From NCBI GenBank assembly GCA_029263635.1, contig JAJUFY010000014.1, positions 1 to 15,050 of the forward strand: DNA of 15,050 nucleotides, in the 5' to 3' direction. Source of the stretch: Ectothiorhodospiraceae bacterium. GTDB taxonomy: Bacteria > Pseudomonadota > Gammaproteobacteria > Nitrococcales > AK92. The translations under genes and the position numbers were made by a program. The notes under the pieces are model-generated. The model made no database searches. It had not been told where the DNA came from and worked only from the letters and a program-made list of their open reading frames with translations. Positions 7,975 through 13,368 of this stretch are shown here, one piece after another; within the stretch, counting starts at the first letter, position 1, and the number at the start of each line of letters is the position of its first letter.

Positions 7975-8001
7975 GTCGATCCGGCAAGGGTCGATTCGAC
8001 A
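7975..8001 (-). promoter_or_regulatory. Candidate ECF42-type promoter of the efflux operon
   Basis: On the minus strand, TGTCGA (8001-7996) is followed after exactly 17 nt by CGAC (7978-7975), 28 nt before the adaptor start codon. TGTCGA as -35 with CGAC-type -10 is, to my knowledge, the described ECF42 promoter motif. The same pattern and spacing occur before the DGPF gene in this window. The predicted transcript start (around 7968) leaves a short leader holding the GGGGGA ribosome binding site. The element is also a dyad (TGTCGA at 7974-7979 and TCGACA at 7996-8001), so a regulator operator is an alternative. Confidence 0.5.
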
Positions 8002-8041
8002 CAGCCCGCGGCACTGCCCTATCGGTGGCGGCCGAAGGGGA

Positions 8042-8140
8042 CCGGGAGGCCCGTCCTTGTCCTCCCGGCCCGGGTGCCGCCAGCGGCGGCCGGCTGGGCT
8101 TCCTTGCTTGTCGGAGGCGACACGATAGATCTGGAAGATC
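8042..8140. promoter_or_regulatory. Divergent control region between efflux operon and LysR gene (inverted repeats)
   Basis: The 280-nt gap between the adaptor start and the LysR start has no gene. Besides the TGTCGA element it holds two clear inverted repeats. One has 8-bp arms CCGGGAGG/CCTCCCGG with an 11-nt loop (8042-8068). The other is GATCT-GGA-AGATC (8128-8140) in the only AT-rich part of the gap, about 90 nt before the LysR ATG. The second is a candidate LysR-binding site, but it does not show the classic T-N11-A pattern. I found no convincing sigma-70 promoter for the LysR gene; TTGATT at 8144-8149 is a weak -35 candidate. Confidence 0.3.
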
Positions 8141-8226
8141 CAATTGATTAGTCTGCTGTCGAGGGAAAAACTGTTTCGCAGGTGGGACAGTCGCACCGGG
8201 TCTTCCCACCGTCACCGGGACGTGCC

Positions 8227-9189
8227 ATGCAGCAGGATCTGAACGAGACACTGATATTCGCGAAAGTCGCCGAGCAGGGAAGCTTCACCGCCGCAGCACG
8301 CATGCTCGGCCTGCCGAAAACCACGGTGAGCCGAAAGGTGCGGGATCTGGAAAAGCGCCTGGGCGTGCGGCTGCTGAACCGGACTACCCGCAAGCTCAGC
8401 CTGACCGAAGCCGGGGCCACCTACTTCGAATACAGCAGCCGGATTGCGCAGGACCTGGCCGATGCCGAGTCGGCGGTGCAGCAGCTGGAGGGCAGCCCGC
8501 GCGGCTGGCTGCGGGTGACAGCGCCTTATATGTTCTGCACGGGAATGTTGTCGGACCTGGTGCGGGATTTCCGGCAGCGCTACCCGGAAGTGCGGGTCGA
8601 GCTGGTTCTGTCGAACGACCGGCTCGATCTGGTCGCCGACGGTATCGATGTGGCGATCCGCTCCGGCAGCCTGCCCGATTCGACGCTGGTGGCGCGCCCG
8701 CTGATCAGATTCAGCTCCTTCGTCTATGCCAGCGACAGCTACCTCGCGCGCTATGGCGAGCCCCGTACGCCGGCGGATCTGCAGTTCCACCACGTGCTGG
8801 CCAAGCCCAGCGAGCGGCGCAGTAACCGCCATATCTGGCAGCTGCGCAACGGAGCACGGATCGAGGATGTGCCCGTGCAGCCGGTCGCCGTCGCCAACGA
8901 TCCCTTCGCCTTGCGGTCGCTGCTGACCAGTGGCCAGGGGATCATGCTGGTCGGTGAATTGAGCGTGCAGAAGGAGGTCCAGCAGGGCTTGGTGCGCCGG
9001 ATCCTGCCGGGGTGGGCCGGTCCCGACATCGAACTGTCGGCGGTGTTCACCGGCGGCGGCGCAATCTCGCCCAAGGTGCGGGCTTTCCTGGATTTCCTGG
9101 TCGAGCGCTTCCGCCACGACAGCCTGATGTGCGTGGAGTCCCGGGCCCTGGAGCAGGAGCAGGCCTCGACCCTGCTGGCTTCGGCCTGA
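8227..9189 (+). CDS. LysR family transcriptional regulator
   Basis: A 320-residue LysR-type regulator. The N-terminal winged helix-turn-helix covers about residues 3-62 (LIFAKVAEQGSFTAAARMLGL, then PKTTVSRKVRDLEKRLGVRLLNRTTR). The LysR substrate-binding domain (PF03466) follows from about residue 90, with VRVELVLSNDRLDLVADGIDVAIRSG and the late LLTSGQGIMLVGELSV block. The sequence looks like the AaeR/DsdC-type subgroup in which the N-terminal half reads ETLIFAKVAEQGSF, and does not resemble MexT as I remember it. The ATG at 8227 is chosen because the family normally starts a few residues before the helix-turn-helix. A GTG at 8182 would add 15 poorly conserved residues. Ribosome binding is weak for either. 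Its divergent position makes it the obvious local regulator of the efflux operon; the inducer is unknown. Confidence 0.92.
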   Translation: MQQDLNETLIFAKVAEQGSFTAAARMLGLPKTTVSRKVRDLEKRLGVRLLNRTTRKLSLTEAGATYFEYSSRIAQDLADAESAVQQLEGSPRGWLRVTAPYMFCTGMLSDLVRDFRQRYPEVRVELVLSNDRLDLVADGIDVAIRSGSLPDSTLVARPLIRFSSFVYASDSYLARYGEPRTPADLQFHHVLAKPSERRSNRHIWQLRNGARIEDVPVQPVAVANDPFALRSLLTSGQGIMLVGELSVQKEVQQGLVRRILPGWAGPDIELSAVFTGGGAISPKVRAFLDFLVERFRHDSLMCVESRALEQEQASTLLASA

Positions 9190-9218
9190 CCGCTCTTTCA
9201 GTCGGGCAAGACATCTGC

Positions 9219-9241
9219 GCCCGGGCAACGGCCTGCCGGGC
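9219..9241 (+). terminator. Hairpin after the LysR gene
   Basis: GCCCGGGCA (9219-9227) can pair with TGCCGGGC (9234-9241) around a 6-nt loop, with one bulged G, about 30 nt after the LysR stop. No T-run follows, so terminator function is uncertain. It lies immediately upstream of the promoter of the next gene and would insulate it. Confidence 0.3.
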
Positions 9242-9272
9242 TTGACCTCAACTTTGGTTTAGGTCTTAGCCT
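9242..9272 (+). promoter_or_regulatory. MerR-family (SoxR-like) operator-promoter of the oxidoreductase gene
   Basis: TTGACC (-35, 9242-9247) and TAGCCT (-10, 9267-9272) are separated by 19 nt, the stretched spacing typical of promoters activated by MerR-family regulators. The spacer holds a 22-bp dyad (9244-9265) with 9-bp arms, GACCTCAAC and GTTTAGGTC, differing at one position. Its core CCTCAACTTTGGTTTAGG (9246-9263) matches 11 of 12 outer half-site bases of the SoxR box pattern CCTCAA-N6-TTGAGG. Placement is the same as in the E. coli soxS promoter. The predicted start lies about 38 nt before the ATG. No MerR-family gene is in the window, so the regulator would act from elsewhere. Confidence 0.6.
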
Positions 9273-9316
9273 TCCTCTCGTTCGCTGATCGAGAGTTATC
9301 CGCAGGGAGGGAGGCA

Positions 9317-10243
9317 ATGTCGAAGGCGGTGGTGTTCGACGAGTACGGACCGCCGGAAGTGATGCGGGTGGTGGAGCGACTGCCGCCCTGGCCGGGGCGC
9401 GGGCAGGTGCGGGTCAGGATACTGGCCGCCGGGGTGCAGCCGATCGACCTTGCCGCCCGCAGCGGCTGGAATGCCAGGCGGCGCAGAGCCGCCCGGCCGC
9501 CCTTGCCGCAGACCCTGGGCAGCGAGTTCTCCGGAGTCGTCGACGCGGTCGGGGAGGATGTCGAAGGCTTTGCCCTGGGCGACGCCGTGCTGGGCTGGAC
9601 AATGACCGCGGCCTATGCCGAGCATGTGGTGGTCGGCGCTGAGCAGCTTGCGCACAAGCCGGCGGCCGTGGGCTGGTATCCGGCGGCGGTGCTGCCGGTC
9701 TCCGGGCAGACCGCCTATGCCGTACTGCAGGCGCTGGACATAGGGCCGGACGACACGCTGCTGGTCCTGGCCGGCGCGGCGGGCATTGGCAATTTTGCGG
9801 TGCAACTCGGGCGGCTGCGGGGCGCCACCGTGGTTGCCACAGACAGCGAGGCCAACCTCGACTACCTGCGTTCGCTGGGCGCGGTTCCGGTCGCTGATGG
9901 CCCGTGGCTGGCGCGGCGCATTGGTAGCGCCGCACCGCAGGGCATCACCGCCGCACTGGATGCCGCCGGCGGCCAGGCGCTGGATGTCGCGATCGAGCTG
10001 GTTCGCGACCGGCATAGGATCGCGACGCTGGTGGATGCCCACCGCGCCGAGGAGCTGGGCATGCTGGCCGTCCGCAGCCGGCCGAGCGCCGAGCGGATGC
10101 GCGAGCTGCTGTCGTTGCACGCCGAGGGCCGCCTGCAGGTCCATATTTCCCATGCCTTTCCGCTGGAAAAGGCCGTCGACGCCCACCGCCTGCTGGAGAC
10201 GCGCCGGGTGCGCGGCAAGGTCGTGCTGGCGGTGGATCCGTAA
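9317..10243 (+). CDS. NAD(P)H-dependent quinone oxidoreductase-like protein (MDR superfamily)
   Basis: A 308-residue zinc-independent medium-chain dehydrogenase/reductase of the zeta-crystallin/quinone oxidoreductase type. It has the GroES-like N-terminal domain (MSKAVVFDEYGPPEVMRVVE; VRVRILAAGVQPIDLAARSG; TLGSEFSGVVDAVGEDVEGFALGDAVLG), the LPVSGQTAYAVLQAL segment (126-140), and a Rossmann domain with LAGAAGIGNFAVQLGRLRGATVVAT (151-175) in place of the usual GAAGGVG. The zinc ligands of alcohol dehydrogenases are missing. Likely activity is NADPH-dependent reduction of quinones or enones in the cytosol; the exact substrate is unknown. The ATG at 9317 has a strong GGGAGGGAGG ribosome binding site. 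The MerR/SoxR-like promoter upstream suggests induction by redox-cycling or similar compounds. It converges on the FMN reductase gene. Confidence 0.88.
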   Translation: MSKAVVFDEYGPPEVMRVVERLPPWPGRGQVRVRILAAGVQPIDLAARSGWNARRRRAARPPLPQTLGSEFSGVVDAVGEDVEGFALGDAVLGWTMTAAYAEHVVVGAEQLAHKPAAVGWYPAAVLPVSGQTAYAVLQALDIGPDDTLLVLAGAAGIGNFAVQLGRLRGATVVATDSEANLDYLRSLGAVPVADGPWLARRIGSAAPQGITAALDAAGGQALDVAIELVRDRHRIATLVDAHRAEELGMLAVRSRPSAERMRELLSLHAEGRLQVHISHAFPLEKAVDAHRLLETRRVRGKVVLAVDP

Positions 10244-10283
10244 TTCCCGGCTTTGGGAACCGGCGCGGCGTACGCCGCGCCGG
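10244..10283. terminator. Bidirectional terminator-like hairpins between convergent genes
   Basis: The 46-nt gap between the convergent oxidoreductase and FMN-reductase genes is nearly all inverted repeat. A small hairpin TTCCC/GGGAA with 6-nt loop (10244-10259) is directly followed by a perfect 24-bp palindrome (10260-10283, half-site CCGGCGCGGCGT). Both begin right at the stop codons. No T-run follows in either direction, so this would be a non-canonical, bidirectional terminator or a convergence barrier. Confidence 0.5.
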
Positions 10284-10289
10284 AGGCGC

Positions 10290-10859
10290 TCAGGCGCCGT
10301 CGCGCATCGGCTGCAGCGCGGTCGCCCACTTGAACAGTTCGTCCAGCATGGTCTGGGCCGAATCGTCGATCAGCTCGTTGGAGCGGAAGTTTCCTGCCTC
10401 GTCGAGCTGCTGCGCCACCATCGGCACCGCGACGCCTTCCACCATGGGCATCATCTTCAGCGTCGTGACCAGCTGCTTCTCCAGCTGCACCGCCCGCATG
10501 CCGCCCGACACGCCGCCGTAGCTGACGAAGCCGCAGGGCTTGTAGTTCCACTCCTTGTAGACGTAGTTGAGGGCGTTCACGAACGAGGGCGGCGGCCCGT
10601 AGTTGTACTCCGGCGTGACGAAGACATAGGCATCGGCTGCCGCCACGCTCGCTGCCCAGGCGCGGGTGTGGGCGTGCTCGTATTTCTGCGTGCGCGGGTG
10701 ATGCGGCTCGTCGTACACCGGCAGCGCGAACTCGGCCAGATCGATCAGCCGGGCATCGAACTTGCCGTGACGGACGGCGAAGTCGTGAAACCAGCGGGCC
10801 ACCGAAGGGCCGACCCGACCCGGGCGGGTGCTGCAGATAATGGTATGTAGCTTCAACAA
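10290..10859 (-). CDS. NADPH-dependent FMN reductase family protein
   Basis: A 189-residue flavodoxin-fold reductase (PF03358). Visible marks are the FMN phosphate-binding loop ICSTRPGRVGPSVARWF (8-24), the VTPEYNYGPPPSFVNALNYVYKEW block (81-104) with the conserved PEYN, and SYGGVSGGMRAVQLEKQLVTTLKMMP. Members reduce FMN, quinones, azo dyes or chromate using NADPH in the cytosol; the physiological substrate here is not known. No ATG fits the family N-terminus. The start I choose is TTG at 10859, preceded by AGGAG with 8-nt spacing; a second TTG follows immediately. The frame stays open upstream for about 100 codons, but that stretch is Arg/Pro-rich and looks non-coding. The gene is divergent from the ECF sigma gene and convergent with the quinone-oxidoreductase-like gene. 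Confidence 0.88.
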   Translation of the reverse strand: MLKLHTIICSTRPGRVGPSVARWFHDFAVRHGKFDARLIDLAEFALPVYDEPHHPRTQKYEHAHTRAWAASVAAADAYVFVTPEYNYGPPPSFVNALNYVYKEWNYKPCGFVSYGGVSGGMRAVQLEKQLVTTLKMMPMVEGVAVPMVAQQLDEAGNFRSNELIDDSAQTMLDELFKWATALQPMRDGA

Positions 10860-11145
10860 CGCGGGTACTCCTGTGCCAATTAGGGGCTTGTCGGAAACGG
10901 ATATCGGCAGCCGGCGATGCGGGAAACGCGCATGAGCCGGAGCGCGCCAGCGGTGTCGGCGCGTCGGGCATCGGCTACGCGGCAGGGCGGATTCGCGCGG
11001 CTGCGTAGGGACCGGACCAATGGCGGAAGAGCAGGAAAGATAACAGATATGCCGCCTTCTGGCCGGGAGCCGTTCTGGTTTTATACTGCAGGGATCGGGT
11101 GCGGGCAGGGGACAGGCTGTCCGGGCCGCCAAGCAAGGGAAACTG
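10860..11145. promoter_or_regulatory. Divergent promoter region, FMN reductase / ECF sigma factor
   Basis: This 286-nt gap holds no gene I can support. Toward the sigma gene, TATACT (11082-11087) is a good sigma-70 -10 hexamer about 60 nt before the ATG, but its -35 (CTGGCC, 17 nt upstream) is poor. There is also a short GACAG-G-CTGTC inverted repeat (11111-11121) in the leader. No TGTCGA-N17-CGAC element is present, so the sigma gene does not appear to be autoregulated through that motif. I found no clear promoter toward the reductase. Confidence 0.35.
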
Positions 11146-12387
11146 ATGAACCCAGATATCCAAAGCCTTGTCGCCACCATTTACCGGACCGAGTCGCGAC
11201 GGGTGCTGGCGACCCTGATCCGGCTGCTGGGCGATTTCGAACTGGCCGAAGAGGCCCTGCACGATGCTTTCGCTGCCGCCGTTCAGCAGTGGCCGCGGGA
11301 AGGGGTGCCGGCCAATCCGCGGGCGTGGCTGGTATCGACCGGGCGCTTCAAGGCCATCGACAGTATCCGCCGGCGAGCTCGCTTCGATAGCGTGCTGGCC
11401 GAGCTCGCGAATACGCTGGAGAGCGAGGTGGCAGGCCCGGATGCAGCCGCCGAGGAAGTGGTCGAAGACGACCGGTTGCGGCTGATCTTCACCTGCTGCC
11501 ATCCAGCCCTGTCCGGCGATGCGCAGATTGCGCTGACCCTGCGCGAAGTCTGCGGCCTCACCACCGAAGAGATCGCCCGGGCTTTCCTGGTATCGCCGAC
11601 CACCGTCGCCCAGCGCATCGTCCGCGCCAAGGCCAAGATTCGCGACGCCCGCATCCCGTATCAGGTGCCGGGCCGGGCCGAGCTGCCGGAGCGGCTCGGT
11701 CCGGTGTTGCAGACCATCTACCTGGTGTTCAACGAAGGCTATCTGGCATCGTCCGGCGCCGATCTGATGCGGTGCGACCTGTCTGCCGAGGCCATCCGTC
11801 TGGGCCGGCTGCTGGCCGATCTGCTGCCGGAACCCGAAGTGTGCGGCCTGCTGGCACTGATGCTGCTGCAGGAGTCGCGGCGGGCGGCGCGGGTGTCGGC
11901 CGCAGGCGACCTGATCCTGCTCGAAGACCAGGACCGCTCGCTCTGGAACCGGGAGCAGATCGCGGAGGGCGTGGCGCTGGTCGAGCGGGCGCTGAGCTCC
12001 GGCCGGTTCGGGGCATATACCTTGCAGGCGGCGATCGCCGCCGTGCACGCCGAGGCCGAAGACGCGGCCGCCACCGACTGGGCCCAGATCGTCGGTCTCT
12101 ACGACGTGCTGATGCGGATCGTGCCGTCGCCGGTGGTGGAGCTGAACCGCGCCGTGGCGGTTGCCATGCGCGACGGCCCCGAGGCCGGGCTGACGCTGAT
12201 CGACGCCATCCTGGACCGGGGAGAGCTGCAGAACTATCACCTGGCGCATGCCGCGCGGGCCGAGCTGTACCAGCGTCTGGCCCGCACCGCCGAGGCCCGC
12301 GCGGCCTATGCCCAGGCGCTGGCGCTGGCGCGGCAGGACACCGAGCGGCGGTTCCTGGAGAAACGGCTGGACGCGCTGCCGGGCTAG
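11146..12387 (+). CDS. ECF42-type RNA polymerase sigma factor with C-terminal TPR-like extension
   Basis: At 413 residues it is about twice the size of an ordinary ECF sigma factor. Region 2 lies in about residues 10-80 (LLGDFELAEEALHDAFAAAV; PRAWLVSTGRFKAIDSIRRR). Region 4 lies in about 107-170 (LRLIFTCCHPALSGDAQIAL; TLREVCGLTTEEIARAFLVS; TTVAQRIVRAKAKIRDARIP). Then comes the long helical extension beginning with the ECF42 hallmark IYLVFNEGYLASSG (191-204) and ending in TPR-like helices (YHLAHAARAELYQRLARTAEARAAYAQALAL). ECF42 sigma factors have no classical anti-sigma factor; the extension is thought to control activity. They are encoded next to DGPF-domain genes, exactly as here. The ATG at 11146 has AAGGGA upstream. 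The inducing signal cannot be read from sequence. Confidence 0.93.
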   Translation: MNPDIQSLVATIYRTESRRVLATLIRLLGDFELAEEALHDAFAAAVQQWPREGVPANPRAWLVSTGRFKAIDSIRRRARFDSVLAELANTLESEVAGPDAAAEEVVEDDRLRLIFTCCHPALSGDAQIALTLREVCGLTTEEIARAFLVSPTTVAQRIVRAKAKIRDARIPYQVPGRAELPERLGPVLQTIYLVFNEGYLASSGADLMRCDLSAEAIRLGRLLADLLPEPEVCGLLALMLLQESRRAARVSAAGDLILLEDQDRSLWNREQIAEGVALVERALSSGRFGAYTLQAAIAAVHAEAEDAAATDWAQIVGLYDVLMRIVPSPVVELNRAVAVAMRDGPEAGLTLIDAILDRGELQNYHLAHAARAELYQRLARTAEARAAYAQALALARQDTERRFLEKRLDALPG

Positions 12388-12449
12388 CAGGCTGCCGCTG
12401 TCGGAGTGCTGCCGGCAGAGCTGTCGAGCTGCGTACACCTGAAAAACGC

Positions 12450-12476
12450 TGTCGATTTTCGTCGGCCTCGGACGAC
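12450..12476 (+). promoter_or_regulatory. ECF42-type promoter of the DGPF gene
   Basis: TGTCGA (12450-12455), a 17-nt spacer, and CGAC (12473-12476) lie 40 nt upstream of the DGPF start codon. This matches the ECF42 target motif I know (TGTCGA at -35, CGAC-type -10) and is the expected position, directly between sigma gene and DGPF gene. Two more TGTCGA hexamers flank it (12422-12427 and 12484-12489) but lack a CGAC at the right distance. Confidence 0.72.
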
Positions 12477-12516
12477 CATCTTGTGTCGAACCCTGTCATG
12501 AAGCGCGGAGAACGCC

Positions 12517-12864
12517 ATGAAATACCTGTGTCTGGTCTACAGCAGCGAGGAGGCGCTGCACTCCTTGCCGGAGAGCCCGAAGGACAGCGAGTGCATTGCC
12601 TATGCCGAATCCGTGCGGGCGAGCGGCCGCATGCTGGCCGCCGAAGCGCTGGAGTCCGTACAGACCGCGACCACGGTGCGAGTCCGCAACGGCCGGATGT
12701 CCATCACCGACGGCCCTTTCGCGGAAACCAAGGAGCAGCTGGCGGGCTTCTATCTGATCGAGGCCAGGGACTTGAACGAGGCCATCCAGGTTGCCGCCCG
12801 GATTCCCGCAGCGCGGGTGGGCTGCGTCGAGGTGCGGCCGGTGCGCGAGCTCAAGCCCGACTGA
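12517..12864 (+). CDS. DGPF-domain (YCII-related) protein, ECF42 partner
   Basis: A 115-residue protein of the YCII-like DGPF family. It starts MKYLCLVYSSEEALHSLPES and carries the defining ITDGPFAETKEQLAGFYLIE block (63-82), followed by the DLNEAIQVAARIPAARVGCVEVRPV helix-strand end. Length is normal. The family has a ferredoxin-like fold. It is nearly always coded beside ECF42 sigma factors and is their main known target. No enzymatic activity is established, though binding of a ligand or signal sensing has been suggested. The ATG at 12517 has GGAG with 6-nt spacing. A TGTCGA-N17-CGAC promoter lies directly upstream, so it is probably transcribed by the neighbouring sigma factor. The GFA gene follows after 76 nt. 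Confidence 0.93.
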   Translation: MKYLCLVYSSEEALHSLPESPKDSECIAYAESVRASGRMLAAEALESVQTATTVRVRNGRMSITDGPFAETKEQLAGFYLIEARDLNEAIQVAARIPAARVGCVEVRPVRELKPD

Positions 12865-12902
12865 CCGCGGCCGCTGATCAGCGAGCCGAATCCGAGGAAA
12901 AC

Positions 12903-12925
12903 CCGGGCGCAACGACAGCGCCCGG
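12903..12925 (+). repeat. Perfect hairpin between the DGPF and GFA genes
   Basis: CCGGGCGC (12903-12910) and GCGCCCGG (12918-12925) are perfect 8-bp arms around a 7-nt loop, ending 3 nt before the GGAG ribosome binding site of the GFA gene. There is no T-run. It could dampen read-through, protect an upstream mRNA end, or partly mask the ribosome binding site. It may explain different levels of the two proteins if they share a transcript. Confidence 0.4.
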
Positions 12926-12940
12926 CATGGAGTTGCAACG

Positions 12941-13342
12941 ATGAAGAAGACCTACCACGGCAGCTGCCATTGCGGCGCCGTCCGATACCAGGCTGAAATC
13001 GATCTGAGCGAGGGCACCTTCAAGTGCAACTGCTCGATCTGCGCCAAGGCGAGGAACTGGCTGGTCGTGGTGCCCGCCGGCAGGTTCCGGCTGCTGGCCG
13101 GTGAGGCCGAGCTGACCGAGTACCAGTTCGGTGCCCGGCGGATCCATCATCTGTTCTGCCGGCGCTGCGGCGTGCGTCCGTTCGGCTGGAGCACCGCCGA
13201 GGCCGGCGGGAAGTTCTACGCCGTCAACGTCGCCAGCCTCGATGACGTCGATCTCGCCGAACTGATCGACGCCCCGGTCGCCTTCGTCGACGGCCGCCAT
13301 GACGAGTTCCATTCCGCACCGGCCGAGACCAGGCATCTCTAG
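12941..13342 (+). CDS. GFA/CENP-V-domain zinc-binding protein
   Basis: A 133-residue protein of the GFA (glutathione-dependent formaldehyde-activating enzyme-like) family (PF04828). The seven family cysteines are all present: Cys9 and Cys11 (GSCHCG), Cys29, Cys31 and Cys34 (CNCSIC), and Cys73 and Cys76 (FCRRCG). These bind zinc in the beta-tent fold. The family's namesake reaction, glutathione-formaldehyde adduct formation, has been questioned and most members have no known substrate, so I leave the function open. A thiol-adduct or electrophile-related role is possible. The ATG at 12941 has GGAG with 8-nt spacing. It follows the DGPF gene by 76 nt on the same strand and may be co-transcribed from the ECF42-type promoter. 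It ends 26 nt from the convergent lysoplasmalogenase gene. Confidence 0.9.
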   Translation: MKKTYHGSCHCGAVRYQAEIDLSEGTFKCNCSICAKARNWLVVVPAGRFRLLAGEAELTEYQFGARRIHHLFCRRCGVRPFGWSTAEAGGKFYAVNVASLDDVDLAELIDAPVAFVDGRHDEFHSAPAETRHL

Positions 13343-13368
13343 TACCGATGCCTTGCGCCGGGGGCCGG

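Noticed and set aside
7947..8196. Minus-strand frame in the efflux leader that could be read as a leader peptide or attenuator
   Set aside because: It runs out of frame far into the adaptor gene, starts upstream of the likely promoter, and shows no run of regulatory codons.
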